A stretch of DNA of 64,000 bases. It comes from Vannielia litorea. GTDB taxonomy: Bacteria; Pseudomonadota; Alphaproteobacteria; Rhodobacterales; Rhodobacteraceae. The stretch is taken from the NCBI RefSeq assembly GCF_019801175.1, contig NZ_JAHVJR010000001.1, forward strand, positions 2,728,001 through 2,792,000, written 5' to 3'. A program made the translations under genes and the position numbers. This document shows positions 42,994 through 51,762 of this stretch, piece after piece (within the stretch, counting starts at the first letter, position 1; every line of letters starts with the position of its first letter). A model generated the notes under the pieces. That model did no database searches and had not been told where the DNA came from. It was given only the letters and a program-made list of their open reading frames with translations.

Positions 42994-43684
42994 TATCCTG
43001 CTCTACACCGCCAACACGATGAATGGCTGGAAGCCGCTGATCTTCCTCCATGAAGCCGAAATCGACTACGAGCTGCGGCCGGTCGACTTTGGAAAGAAGG
43101 AGCAGAAGGAGACGTGGTATATGGAGCTCAACCCAAATGGCCGCATCCCCACCATCGTCGACCGTGGCAACGATGACTTCGCGGTTTTCGAGAGCGGCGC
43201 AATCCTGTGGTATCTCGCCGAGAAATACGGGCGCTTTCTGCCGGACGATCCGAAGCTGCGCTCGGAGACCCTGCAATGGGTCATGTTCCAGATGGGCGGC
43301 ATTGGCCCGATGATGGGGCAGGCGATGTTCTTTCAACGGATCGCCAAGCCGAACGGCGACGAGGTACCCTATGCGATCAATCGCTACATCAACGAAAGCC
43401 GCCGCCTGCTGGAGGTGCTCGACACCCGGCTGAAGGGGCGCGACTGGCTGGTGGGTGACGAGATGAGCATCGCCGACATTGCCACCTACCCCTGGGCGCG
43501 CACATACTTCTGGGCAACCGTCAGCGTGGATGGCCTGCCGCATCTGAACCGCTGGTTCGAGCGGATCGATTCCATGCCCCGCGTGCAGGAAGCTCTGCAA
43601 CTGCCCGAGCCCCGGCCTGCGGCTTTTGGCAAGGGTGACATCGACGCCGCCGCGAGCGCCAATGCGGCGCGGTTCAAGGAGTGA
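42980..43684 (+). CDS. glutathione S-transferase family protein
   Basis: A 234-residue GST. The N-terminal thioredoxin-like domain (about 1-85) contains NTMNGWKPLIFLHEAEIDYE at the active-site end, MELNPNGRIPTIVDRG with the cis-Pro, and FESGAILWYLAEKYGRF for glutathione binding. The helical domain follows, with LVGDEMSIADIATYPWARTY (about 161-180, the N-capping Asp). This resembles the YfcG/disulfide-reducing bacterial GSTs. It overlaps mdaB by 14 bp and lies 4 bp before the DsbA-like gene, so quinone reduction and glutathione conjugation look coupled. Confidence 0.93.
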   Translation: MPQPDILLYTANTMNGWKPLIFLHEAEIDYELRPVDFGKKEQKETWYMELNPNGRIPTIVDRGNDDFAVFESGAILWYLAEKYGRFLPDDPKLRSETLQWVMFQMGGIGPMMGQAMFFQRIAKPNGDEVPYAINRYINESRRLLEVLDTRLKGRDWLVGDEMSIADIATYPWARTYFWATVSVDGLPHLNRWFERIDSMPRVQEALQLPEPRPAAFGKGDIDAAASANAARFKE

Positions 43685-43688
43685 CACC

Positions 43689-44351
43689 ATGAGCAACACC
43701 CCCATCCGCGTGGAAATCGTCTCCGACGTCGTCTGCCCGTGGTGCGTGATCGGCTACCATCAGCTGGCGCGTGCCTCGGAGCAGAGCGGCATCGCCATCG
43801 AGGTGCATTGGCACCCGTTCGAGCTGAACCCGGGCATGGCGGAGGAAGGCGAGAACCTGCGTGAACATCTCGCGGCAAAATACGGCACCACGCCGGAAGG
43901 CTCCCGCGAGGCGCGGCAACGGTTGACCGAGCTTGGCGCATCGCTCGGCTTCGAGTTCAACTATGCCGACGACAGCCGGATGGTGAACACCTTTCGCGCC
44001 CACCAGTTGATTGACTGGGCCGCAGGTCAGGGCCGCCAGCACGAGACCAAGCAGGCTCTCTTTCGGGCCTTCTTCACCCGGCGCGAGGACGTGAACGCGC
44101 TCGGCGTTCTGGGCGCCGTGGCCGAGGAGGTCGGGCTGGACCGTGCCGGTGCGCTGACGATGTTGGAGAGCGGCGAGTTGGCCGGGACGGTGCGGCAGAA
44201 GCAACGGTTCTGGACAGAGCGCGGGATCTCCGGTGTGCCCGCGATGATCTTTGCGCGGCAGCATCTCGTGACCGGCGCGCAGGGGGAGGAGAATTATGCG
44301 CGCATCCTGCAGCATTGCCTCGAGTCAGAGGCGGCAGAGCGCGCGGGCTGA
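43689..44351 (+). CDS. DsbA family oxidoreductase (FrnE-like)
   Basis: A 220-residue thioredoxin-fold protein of the DsbA/FrnE group. The CXXC motif is CPWC in IVSDVVCPWCVIGYHQL (about residues 9-25). There is no signal peptide, so it is cytoplasmic, unlike DsbA itself. The cis-Pro loop ERGISGVPAMIFARQHLVTG (about 179-198) and a helical insertion are typical. FrnE-like proteins act as disulfide oxidoreductases or isomerases under oxidative stress. It is the third gene of the HxlR-associated operon, 4 bp after the GST gene. Confidence 0.92.
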   Translation: MSNTPIRVEIVSDVVCPWCVIGYHQLARASEQSGIAIEVHWHPFELNPGMAEEGENLREHLAAKYGTTPEGSREARQRLTELGASLGFEFNYADDSRMVNTFRAHQLIDWAAGQGRQHETKQALFRAFFTRREDVNALGVLGAVAEEVGLDRAGALTMLESGELAGTVRQKQRFWTERGISGVPAMIFARQHLVTGAQGEENYARILQHCLESEAAERAG

Positions 44352-44443
44352 TGCGGTAGCGAGGAGTGCTGGCTCGGGCGCGCAACCTGCTGTGATCCGC
44401 TGTGGCGCCGCCCCGTATCAGGCGGCGCCTTCTGCCCCGGCGG

Positions 44444-45556
44444 TCAGCCCCAGGGGGTGACGAGATACTTCTCACCGGTGCGCATGCCGCGGTAGTCGAG
44501 AACCGCATCCTTTGTCAGCATTTCCTCCAGGGTGACACGCGCCTTGTAGCTGCTGGCGAAGGTGGTGGTGAGGTTGTCGCGCACGCGTTGGCGCATCCGC
44601 CCCATGACCTCTGCCCCGACCGACTGAAGGAAGGGGAACAGCAGCCAGCCCGACAGGGTCCAGCCGAAGCCGTAGCTTGGCGTCAGGATGGTTGGGCTGG
44701 TGTCCAGCCGGCCGTAGATGAACATGCGTTTGGGCTGGTTCGAGCCGTAGCGCGAGTATTCGGTCATCTTTTGCTTGGCGACCTGCTCCATCGCGCGGAA
44801 GGCGGTATCGACCAGTTTGCCACCGCCGACCGGGTCGAAGCCGTAGAAAGCGCCGGTTTCGCTGATGGCCGAGGTCAGTTGGGTGAAGAAATCATCGTCC
44901 GAGGAGTTCACCACGTGGCTGGCGCCGAGCCCCTTCAGCAGGGCCACCTGATCGGGTTTGCGCACGATGTTCACCAGATCGATCCCCTCCTCCTGGCAGA
45001 TGCGGGTCAGCATCTGGCCGAGGTTCGAGGTGCCAACGGTGTGGAGGATGGCGGACTGCCCGTCTGCCTTGGCATTCTCGACGAAACCGAGCGCGGTCAG
45101 CGGGTTTACGAAGGCGCTGGCGCCCTCCTCGGCGGTATGGTCGCCCAGCGGCAGGCACATGGCTGCATCGGCAAGGCAATACTGGCTATAGGCGTTGCCC
45201 GGCACGCAGGACACGCGCTGGCCGATCAGCGCCTGGGCGGCATCGCTCTCGCCAGCGGCAACAACCGTTCCGGCCCCCTCGTTACCGGCGGGAAGCTTCA
45301 GCCCGTGGCGCGCCTTGGAGGCCGCGTTGACGGCCTCGGGCATCCGGGCCACGAACTTGCCCGGCGTGAACTCCGCGGTTTCCATGTCGGCACCACCAAC
45401 AAGAATGGCGAGGTCTGACGGGTTGATCGGCGCGGCTTCCATCCGCACCAGCACCTTGTTTCCGGTCGGGTCGTCGAACGACACGTCTTCAATGGCGACA
45501 GTCAGCGTGCCGTCGGCCTCGAGCGTGGTGAACAGCTGTTTTCCGGTGGTGGCCAT
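44444..45556 (-). CDS. zinc-binding dehydrogenase / quinone oxidoreductase-like MDR protein
   Basis: A 370-residue medium-chain dehydrogenase/reductase. The N-terminal GroES-like domain includes VLVRMEAAPINPSDLAILVG and GNEGAGTVVAAGES (about residues 35-105). The cofactor-binding domain has ILHTVGTSNLGQMLTRICQE (about 168-187) where the usual AAAGGVG Gly pattern is weaker. No full catalytic-zinc ligand set is visible, so it is more like the quinone oxidoreductase/enoyl reductase branch, NADPH-dependent. It converges with the redox operon (93 bp between stops). The substrate is unknown. Confidence 0.88.
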   Translation of the reverse strand: MATTGKQLFTTLEADGTLTVAIEDVSFDDPTGNKVLVRMEAAPINPSDLAILVGGADMETAEFTPGKFVARMPEAVNAASKARHGLKLPAGNEGAGTVVAAGESDAAQALIGQRVSCVPGNAYSQYCLADAAMCLPLGDHTAEEGASAFVNPLTALGFVENAKADGQSAILHTVGTSNLGQMLTRICQEEGIDLVNIVRKPDQVALLKGLGASHVVNSSDDDFFTQLTSAISETGAFYGFDPVGGGKLVDTAFRAMEQVAKQKMTEYSRYGSNQPKRMFIYGRLDTSPTILTPSYGFGWTLSGWLLFPFLQSVGAEVMGRMRQRVRDNLTTTFASSYKARVTLEEMLTKDAVLDYRGMRTGEKYLVTPWG

Positions 45557-45880
45557 GCTGGCCCTCCTTTCTGCGATGTCAGGTCAGGCGGCGATGTAGG
45601 CCAGAGGCGTGGAATGTCACCCATTGAGGGCGCAGAAGGGTGGCGGATGGGGGAATGCGATGGGTGTTGCGGGCGAAAGGCTGCCGAGGTGCGCCCCCGC
45701 CTTTCGTTTTGTCGTGGCTGGCGAATGGCCGGACATGCGGTTTCGTGAGTTACTAAAACCAACGTCTCGCTGGCACCGTGGCTATCCTGCGCTGGTGCTT
45801 ACGCTGGACCAATCAGTTGGGCGGACGGCCACAAATACTGTCACGACTTGATCGTGCTGTCCGTATGGCCAACGGCGCGC
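45557..45880. other. intergenic region, nothing recognised
   Basis: 324 bp between the MDR gene start and the 3' end of the arabinofuranoside ABC operon. It should contain the leftward MDR promoter and the operon's terminator, but I see no convincing hairpin with a T-tract. An 80-codon rightward frame (45609-45851) has poor codon use and no family. Confidence 0.6.
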
Positions 45881-46705
45881 CTAGCCTTTAACCCCCGCAG
45901 AAATCATCACGGCCTCGGTCACGCGCTTCTGGAAGATCAGGTAGCCGATGATCACCGGCGCTGCGGCGAGCAGGGCCAGCGCCATCATGCGGGCGTAGAA
46001 CACGCCGAAGGCATCATTCACCTGAGTGATCCCTACGGGGATTGTCATCATGCTTTCGCTGGTGACGACGAGGAACGGCCAGAAGAAGTTGTTCCAGACG
46101 CTGATGAAGGTGATGATCGCCAGCGCGGCGGTGATGCCCCAGTTCAGCGGCAGGTAGAGCTTGAACAGCAGGGTGAATTCGCCACCGCCATCGAGCAAGA
46201 CCGCCTCGCGCATCTCCTTCGGAATAGCGTCGAAGAACTGCTTGTAGACGATCACGACCACCGGGACGATCAACTGCGGCAGGATGATGCCCCACCACGT
46301 GTTGACGAGCCCCAAGTCGCTCATCAGCACGAATTGCGCCACGTAGAGTGCTGGCACCGGCACCATGAAGCTGGCTACCACCAGCAGGTAGAGCAGCCTG
46401 CGGCCGGGAAACTTCAACTGAGACAGCGCGTAGGCGCACATCATGCCGGTCAGCAGCACGATGAAGGTGGAGATCAGCGAGGTACCGACCGAGTTGAGGT
46501 ACCAGATCGGCAGTTTGGAGGTGGAGAGGACCTCGATGTAGGCCGAGAGGTTGAATTCGTCGATCAGCACACCCGCGTCCGAGACGATGCGGTTTTCGCT
46601 CCTGAGCGAGGTGGTGAGCGCCCAGTAAAGCGGGAAGAACCAGATCGCAGCAGCGATCAGCACGATGGCTGTGAAGGCGATGTTACGGCCCTGCTTGGCA
46701 GTCAT
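45881..46705 (-). CDS. carbohydrate ABC transporter permease (MalG type), arabinofuranoside system
   Basis: A 274-residue inner-membrane permease with six predicted helices. The coupling loop is MREAVLLDGGGEFTLLFKLYLP (about residues 161-182). A short periplasmic stretch after helix 1 (LRSENRIVSDAGVLID) is normal for MalG types. The ATG at 46705 overlaps the stop of the partner permease (ATGA). Last gene of the operon with GH51 arabinofuranosidase, ATPase and binding protein, hence the presumed substrates arabinose-containing oligosaccharides. Confidence 0.92.
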   Translation of the reverse strand: MTAKQGRNIAFTAIVLIAAAIWFFPLYWALTTSLRSENRIVSDAGVLIDEFNLSAYIEVLSTSKLPIWYLNSVGTSLISTFIVLLTGMMCAYALSQLKFPGRRLLYLLVVASFMVPVPALYVAQFVLMSDLGLVNTWWGIILPQLIVPVVVIVYKQFFDAIPKEMREAVLLDGGGEFTLLFKLYLPLNWGITAALAIITFISVWNNFFWPFLVVTSESMMTIPVGITQVNDAFGVFYARMMALALLAAAPVIIGYLIFQKRVTEAVMISAGVKG

Positions 46706-47589
46706 TTGCGGCGCCCTCCGATGCGCAGAAGCTGGAATTGAAGCACCGAGACCACAACGATGATCATGAACAGCACCATCGCGATGGCAGAAGCGTAACC
46801 GCCGTTGTTGAGCTGGAAAGCCTCACGATACATCTGCATCAGCACCACGTAAGACGAGTTGAAGGGGCCGCCGTTGGAGAGCAGGTAGACCTGATCGAAG
46901 AGCTTGAGCTGGAGGATCAGCTGCAGCGTCAGCACCAGCGCCGTGACCGGCCAGAGCAGCGGCCAGGTGACCCGCCAGAAGCGCTGCCACGGCGTGGCGC
47001 CGTCGAGCGCGGCGGCCTCGTAGAGATCTTCTGGGATGTTGCGCAGACCGGCGATCAGCAGCAGGACGTTGAACCCGTTGGTCCACCAGATCGTGACGAC
47101 CGCGATCATCGGCATGACCCAGTAGGGGTTCTTGAATACCGGGACGGGCTTGCCGGTGATGGCGGCGATCAGGGGCTGGAGCACGCCGAACTGGAAGTCC
47201 AGCATCCAGGCCCAGATCATCGTGACCACAGAAACCGGCAGCACATAGGGCAGGAAGAACAGCGTCAGGACCAAGGCCTGCGTGCGGCCTTTCAGCTTGC
47301 TGACCGCAAGCGCGATGAGCATGGCGATGATCGTCGTCGGGATAACGGTGAGCAGCACGAAGTAGAAGTTGTTCCAGACCGAGGTGTAGAACAGCTTGTC
47401 GCCCAAGAGCTTGGTGTAGTTGGCCAGCCCGACCCAGTTGCCCTCTCCGATCAGCGGGGCATCGGTGAAGCTCATCGCGATGACCTTGTAGGTCGGATAG
47501 AGGAAGAACAGCGTAAAGACGAAGAGGAAGGGTGCGATCAAAAGGATCGCTGCGCGCAATTCGCGGCGGCGGCGGTTCATTTTTGACAT
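46702..47589 (-). CDS. sugar ABC transporter permease (MalF type), arabinofuranoside system
   Basis: A 295-residue permease with six predicted helices. The EAA loop is DLYEAAALDGATPWQRFWRVTWP (about residues 198-220). The N-terminus is short and basic (MSKMNRRRRELRAA). The ATG at 47589 has GGGAGG upstream; a further in-frame ATG at 47655 would run into the hairpin at 47619-47654. Forms a heterodimer with the downstream MalG-type permease. Confidence 0.93.
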   Translation of the reverse strand: MSKMNRRRRELRAAILLIAPFLFVFTLFFLYPTYKVIAMSFTDAPLIGEGNWVGLANYTKLLGDKLFYTSVWNNFYFVLLTVIPTTIIAMLIALAVSKLKGRTQALVLTLFFLPYVLPVSVVTMIWAWMLDFQFGVLQPLIAAITGKPVPVFKNPYWVMPMIAVVTIWWTNGFNVLLLIAGLRNIPEDLYEAAALDGATPWQRFWRVTWPLLWPVTALVLTLQLILQLKLFDQVYLLSNGGPFNSSYVVLMQMYREAFQLNNGGYASAIAMVLFMIIVVVSVLQFQLLRIGGRRK

Positions 47590-47618
47590 CACGGCCTCCC
47601 TCGTGGCGTGTTGATGGG

Positions 47619-47654
47619 TGCAAGGGGCGGAGACAGTCAACTGCGCCCCTTGCA
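47619..47654 (-). terminator. intercistronic hairpin after binding-protein gene (ABC system 2)
   Basis: TGCAAGGGGCG (47619-47629) pairs perfectly with CGCCCCTTGCA (47644-47654), an 11-bp stem with a 14-base loop. It lies 23 bases after the binding-protein stop and 29 bases before the permease ATG, with no T-tract. Confidence 0.75.
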
Positions 47655-47677
47655 TGACTTCGGGCCAGTAAAGCCGA

Positions 47678-48955
47678 TCAGTTCAGCAGACCTTGGAGTT
47701 GGTCCTTCATCTGCTGGGCGGCGTCTTCGGCACTGAGGAACCCGTGAACGGCCGGGGCGATCAGGTTGTCGACAGCGTCGTAGATAGGCGAGGCGACACC
47801 GGCGATCTTTGAGCGCGGGTCGAAAGCCGCATTGTCGGCCAGCGAGGCATAGGTCGAGTTGGGTTGCAGCGCGGCGTAGTCATCGCTCTCGACGGTTGGC
47901 TTGTAGGCCGGGATGTGGCCGGCACCCGCCCAGGCGAGCGAATGCTTTTCCATCCAGCCGATCACGGTGAGCACGGCAGCGCGGGTCTCTTCGCTCATTT
48001 CCGGGTCGTTGGGAATGGCGAAGGCGTGGGAGTCGGCCCAAGTGGCGGGCTGGTCCATCATCTGCGGCACCTCGTTGGCAAACCACTCGAAGCCAAGCGT
48101 ACCGGCCTCTGACTGATCCTTGAACGTGGGGACCTCCCAGACGCCGTTGATATGCAGCACCGATTTGGCACCGGAGAACAGCGCCACTGAGGCCTCGTAG
48201 GCGGCCTGCTCGGGGATCAGGCCAGCGGCGCGCCAGTCGGCCAGGGTCTGGATCGCGGTCACGGCCTTGTCCATGTTGTCACCGGCCAGCACTTCGCCGT
48301 CGGTCAGCATCTCGCCACCCTGCTGTTTGAACAGCGTGTAGAACATCCGCCAGGTGCCGCCGCCGCCTTCGGATTGGAAGCTGAGCGGATCGGAGTAGCC
48401 CTGCTCCTTGGCCCAGGTCAGCAGCGCGGTCATGTTCTCGATGGAATCGAGCCCGGCGAGATTGCCGTCAGCGTCGAGCCACTCGGTGCCCTCGAGCGCT
48501 GTGCGGTTGTAGTGCACCACCACGGCGTGGATATCGAAGGGGACCGCCATGAGCTGGCCATCGTCGGTGGAGGCCGCCGTGATGGAGGACTCGAAGAAAT
48601 CTGCCGTCGCGAGACCGGCTGTTTCGAGGTCTTCCGCCGTGATCGGCGAGAGCACATCTTCCTCCAGCGCGAGCGGCAGGCGGGAGAGGTGATAGGTCAT
48701 GATGTCGGGGCCCTCGCCAACGGCGACCGAGGTGCGCACCTTGGTGTAGAACGGTAGGCCCCACTCCAGCGTTGTGCCGTTGATCTGGATGTCGGGATGC
48801 TCCTCATTGAATTGCTCGATCAGAGCCTTCATGCGCACGCCGTCACCGCCGGCGAGGAAGTCCCACCATTCGACCTGGACCTGCGCCAGGGCCGGGCCGG
48901 ACAGGCCGAAGGCAAGGGCCGTGGCGCCTATGAGTTTTCCGAAACGTGTCGTCAT
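47678..48955 (-). CDS. ABC transporter extracellular solute-binding protein (family 1), arabinofuranoside system
   Basis: A 425-residue periplasmic binding protein with a Sec signal peptide (MTTRFGKLIGATALAFG, cleavage after ALA, about residue 24). The mature start VQVEWWDFLAGGDGVRMKAL, the FNEEHPDIQING strand and the KSVLHINGVWEVPTF cleft segment (about 260-275) are typical of family 1 sugar-binding proteins. ADSHAFAIPNDPEMSEE and a C-terminal ISAEDAAQQMKDQL-like helix complete the fold. It precedes the two permease genes and follows the ATPase by 50 bp. The substrate is presumably an arabinofuranoside, inferred from the GH51 gene. Confidence 0.93.
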   Translation of the reverse strand: MTTRFGKLIGATALAFGLSGPALAQVQVEWWDFLAGGDGVRMKALIEQFNEEHPDIQINGTTLEWGLPFYTKVRTSVAVGEGPDIMTYHLSRLPLALEEDVLSPITAEDLETAGLATADFFESSITAASTDDGQLMAVPFDIHAVVVHYNRTALEGTEWLDADGNLAGLDSIENMTALLTWAKEQGYSDPLSFQSEGGGGTWRMFYTLFKQQGGEMLTDGEVLAGDNMDKAVTAIQTLADWRAAGLIPEQAAYEASVALFSGAKSVLHINGVWEVPTFKDQSEAGTLGFEWFANEVPQMMDQPATWADSHAFAIPNDPEMSEETRAAVLTVIGWMEKHSLAWAGAGHIPAYKPTVESDDYAALQPNSTYASLADNAAFDPRSKIAGVASPIYDAVDNLIAPAVHGFLSAEDAAQQMKDQLQGLLN

Positions 48956-49005
48956 CTTTGGGTCTCCTCCATTTTATCAGTCGCGTATTGGTGCATCGCC
49001 GTGTG

Positions 49006-50091
49006 TCAGCGGATGCGGTCGCCTTCCGTGTCGAAGACGAAGATCCTCCCGTCTTCGGGGGTGAGTGTCTGGGTGGTGCCGTGCATCTGGTGCCGGGCAC
49101 CGATTTGCTGGAAGACGACGGGATCGCCACCCTCCAGAGTGCCGTGCTGGTAGGAGACGCCGCCAAGCTCTTCAGCCACATCGACGGTGACCCGCATGCC
49201 CTGCCCCTCGGTCAGGGTCAGATGCTCCGGCCGGATGCCCAGAGACAGGGCCGTGCCCGGCGCGGGGCGACTCTCGAGCGGAATGTGAAGCGTGAGATCA
49301 GGCTGACCGTCCAGCCGAACGCTGACACCGTCGGGGGCCACCGCTTCAACAGTTGCGGGGAAGAAGTTCATCGAAGGCGATCCGATGAAACCCGCCACGA
49401 ACCGGTTGGAGGGATCTTCATAGAGGTCGAGTGGCGCACCGGACTGCTGAACGTGGCCGCCCTGCAGCACGAAGATCTTGTCTGCCAAGGTCATTGCCTC
49501 GACCTGGTCATGGGTGACGTAAATCATCGTCGCACCAAGAGCTTTGTGCAGCCGGGCGAGCTCCAGCCGCATGGCGACGCGCAGCTCGGCGTCGAGGTTG
49601 GAGAGCGGTTCGTCGAACAGAAAAACTTCGGGCGCCCGGACGATGGCGCGCCCGATCGCGACGCGCTGCCGTTGGCCGCCGGAAAGCTGGGCAGGCTTCT
49701 TGTCGAGATGGTCGATGAGTTGAAGGATGCCCGCCGCCTCGCGGACCTTTTCGTTCACCTCGGCCTTGGGTCGCCGTGCGAGGCGCAGGGAGAAGGCCAT
49801 GTTCTCGAACACCGACAGGTGCGGGTAGAGCGCGTAGGATTGGAAAACCATCGCGACGCCACGGTCGGCCGGGTCGGCATCGGTCACGTCTCGGTCGCCG
49901 ATCTGGATAGTGCCAGCGCTGGTTTCTTCCAGCCCCGCCATCATCCGCAAGAGCGTGGACTTGCCGCAGCCGGACGGGCCGACGAACACGGCAAACTCGC
50001 CGCGGTGGATGTCCATGTCGACACCCTTGATGACTTCGACCGCGCCAAAGGTCTTGGCAACGCCTTCGAGATGAACGCCCTTTTCCTTCAT
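49006..50091 (-). CDS. ABC transporter ATP-binding protein (MalK/UgpC type), arabinofuranoside system
   Basis: A 361-residue ATPase. Walker [12 protein letters not shown] (about residues 38-48), the Q-loop [11 protein letters not shown], signature [14 protein letters not shown] (about 136-149), Walker [13 protein letters not shown] and the switch His in VTHDQVEAM are complete. The C-terminal regulatory OB-type domain includes [18 protein letters not shown] take the ATG at 50091, preceded by GAGGGGGGAG; an ATG at 50118 lies before that ribosome binding site. It lies 51 bp downstream of the arabinofuranosidase gene. Confidence 0.95.
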   Translation of the reverse strand: MKEKGVHLEGVAKTFGAVEVIKGVDMDIHRGEFAVFVGPSGCGKSTLLRMMAGLEETSAGTIQIGDRDVTDADPADRGVAMVFQSYALYPHLSVFENMAFSLRLARRPKAEVNEKVREAAGILQLIDHLDKKPAQLSGGQRQRVAIGRAIVRAPEVFLFDEPLSNLDAELRVAMRLELARLHKALGATMIYVTHDQVEAMTLADKIFVLQGGHVQQSGAPLDLYEDPSNRFVAGFIGSPSMNFFPATVEAVAPDGVSVRLDGQPDLTLHIPLESRPAPGTALSLGIRPEHLTLTEGQGMRVTVDVAEELGGVSYQHGTLEGGDPVVFQQIGARHQMHGTTQTLTPEDGRIFVFDTEGDRIR

Positions 50092-50142
50092 CGTTGCTCC
50101 CCCCTCGTTATTCTCCAAATGTCTCTCCCCCAGCTCTGCGAC

Positions 50143-51660
50143 CTAGCTCACAGAGAACCGGGCCATTGTGTAGGAGAAGGCAGGCAGTTCGCCCTTAACC
50201 GCCCCATCCACGATGGCGAGCTTGTCTCCGTCTCGCGGCAACACCTTGTCGGGGGCTTCGGAGGTGTTGGCGATCCGGGCATCGGCGCTGTTGCCCCCCA
50301 TTACCTTGTGCTCCACCAGGGTCAGCCCGTTGAAGCCGTGCAGCGAGAGATCGAGCTCCATCGCCTCGTCCGGATTGCGGTTGATCGCGAAGACCGTGAT
50401 GGACTTCCCGTCAGGTGCGAGGACGGCAGCGACATCGAGGTAGCTCACGTCCTGAGCGGCCTCGGCATCATAGCGCGGCGCGTCGACCGCGACATTCAGA
50501 GCCGTCCCCCGGCCATAGAGGCTGGCGAACTGGTAGGGGTAGTAGATCGACGTTGCCCAGGCCGGACCGCCCTTGAGGGTGCGGATTGGCGCGATCACGT
50601 TCACGAGCTGGGCGATGCAGGCGATTTTCACCCGGTCGGAGCGGCGGATGAACTCGTTCAGCAGACCGCCGACGAAGATTGCGTCTTCGAGGTTGTAGTC
50701 TTCCTCGAGCAAGGCCGGAGCCTCGGGCCAGTCCCACGAATGCCAGTTTTTACTGTCCTGCTCGCGGTTGTGATACCAGACGTTCCACTCGTCGAAGCAG
50801 ATGTAGATGTCGTTCTTCGCCCGTTTCTTGGCCTTCACGTAGTCGATCACCCCGGCGATGGACTGGATGTAGCGCCCGGTCTCCTCGATCTTGGCAAAGT
50901 AGTTGAGGCTATTGCGGCTGGAGTTACCGAAATACTTGTGCAGCGAGATGTAATCGACGTTCTCGTAGCACTCCTCCAGCACCTGCCGCTCCCAATTTGG
51001 GTAGGTCGGCATCTGGTCGTTCGACGAGCCGCAGACGACAGTTTCGATGCCACCGCCGAAGGCCTTCACGGCTTTTGACGTCTCGTTCGCAAGCCGGCCG
51101 TATTCGGTCGCCTCCATGTGGCCGATCTGCCAGGGGCCATCCATCTCGTTGCCAAGGCACCACATTTTCACGCCGTAGGGGTCTTCGACGCCGTGGCTGC
51201 GGCGCAGGTCGCTCCAGTGGGTGCCGGAAGGGTGGTTGCAATACTCGACGAAGTTGCGAGCCTCCTCGATGCCGCGGGTGCCGAGATTGACCGCGAGCAT
51301 CATCTCGATATCGGCGTCCTTGGCCCAATGGGCGAATTCGTTGATGCCGACCTGGTTCGTCTCCTTGGAGCGCCACGCGAGGTCGAGGCGCACCGGGCGC
51401 TCATCCTGCGGGCCAATCCCGTCTTCCCACTTGTAGGCGGAAACGAAATTGCCACCGGGGTAGCGGATCGCGGGGATCTTCAGGCCGCGCACGAGATCGA
51501 GCACATCCTGGCGGAAGCCGTGGGCGTTGGCGGTGGGATGGTCCGGCTCGTAGATGCCGGAGTAGATTGCTCGCCCCATGTGTTCGATGAAGGCCGAATA
51601 CAGGCGGTCGTCGATGCGCGCGATGGTGTAATCGCGGTGAATTGTAGCGCGGGCCTTCAT
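50143..51660 (-). CDS. abfA: alpha-N-arabinofuranosidase (GH51)
   Basis: A 505-residue glycoside hydrolase of family 51 that releases L-arabinofuranose from arabinan, arabinoxylan or arabino-oligosaccharides. There is no signal peptide, so it acts on imported oligosaccharides. The acid/base Glu is in KMWCLGNEMDGPWQIG (about residues 165-180), and the nucleophile Glu in YICFDEWNVWYHN (about 285-297). PAIRYPGGNFVSAYKWEDG (about 63-81) is a further signature. Length matches the bacterial enzymes. First gene of a leftward operon with a complete ABC importer; a LysR gene lies upstream on the same strand. Confidence 0.95.
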   Translation of the reverse strand: MKARATIHRDYTIARIDDRLYSAFIEHMGRAIYSGIYEPDHPTANAHGFRQDVLDLVRGLKIPAIRYPGGNFVSAYKWEDGIGPQDERPVRLDLAWRSKETNQVGINEFAHWAKDADIEMMLAVNLGTRGIEEARNFVEYCNHPSGTHWSDLRRSHGVEDPYGVKMWCLGNEMDGPWQIGHMEATEYGRLANETSKAVKAFGGGIETVVCGSSNDQMPTYPNWERQVLEECYENVDYISLHKYFGNSSRNSLNYFAKIEETGRYIQSIAGVIDYVKAKKRAKNDIYICFDEWNVWYHNREQDSKNWHSWDWPEAPALLEEDYNLEDAIFVGGLLNEFIRRSDRVKIACIAQLVNVIAPIRTLKGGPAWATSIYYPYQFASLYGRGTALNVAVDAPRYDAEAAQDVSYLDVAAVLAPDGKSITVFAINRNPDEAMELDLSLHGFNGLTLVEHKVMGGNSADARIANTSEAPDKVLPRDGDKLAIVDGAVKGELPAFSYTMARFSVS

Positions 51661-51716
51661 GTCCCCTCCCGGTGCGAATCTCGTTGGTCGGGAAGCTATG
51701 TCGTCAGCGCGTTAAC

Positions 51717-51732
51717 AGAAATTTACATTTCT
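51717..51732. promoter_or_regulatory. inverted repeat upstream of the arabinofuranosidase operon
   Basis: AGAAAT (51717-51722) and ATTTCT (51727-51732) form a perfect 6-bp inverted repeat with spacer TTAC, 57 bp upstream of the abfA ATG and within an A/T-rich stretch of the 102-bp gap. It may be part of the promoter or the binding site of the adjacent LysR protein. Confidence 0.45.
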
Positions 51733-51762
51733 CTCTCTCGCGTTGACAGTATCGGTAACGAT

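Noticed and set aside
45609..45851. 80-codon rightward frame in the gap before the arabinofuranoside operon
   Set aside because: Composition unlike neighbouring genes and no recognisable domain or start signal.
48946..51078. 710-codon rightward frame opposite the ABC ATPase and arabinofuranosidase genes
   Set aside because: The opposite strand encodes complete Walker motifs and GH51 catalytic motifs; this frame has none.
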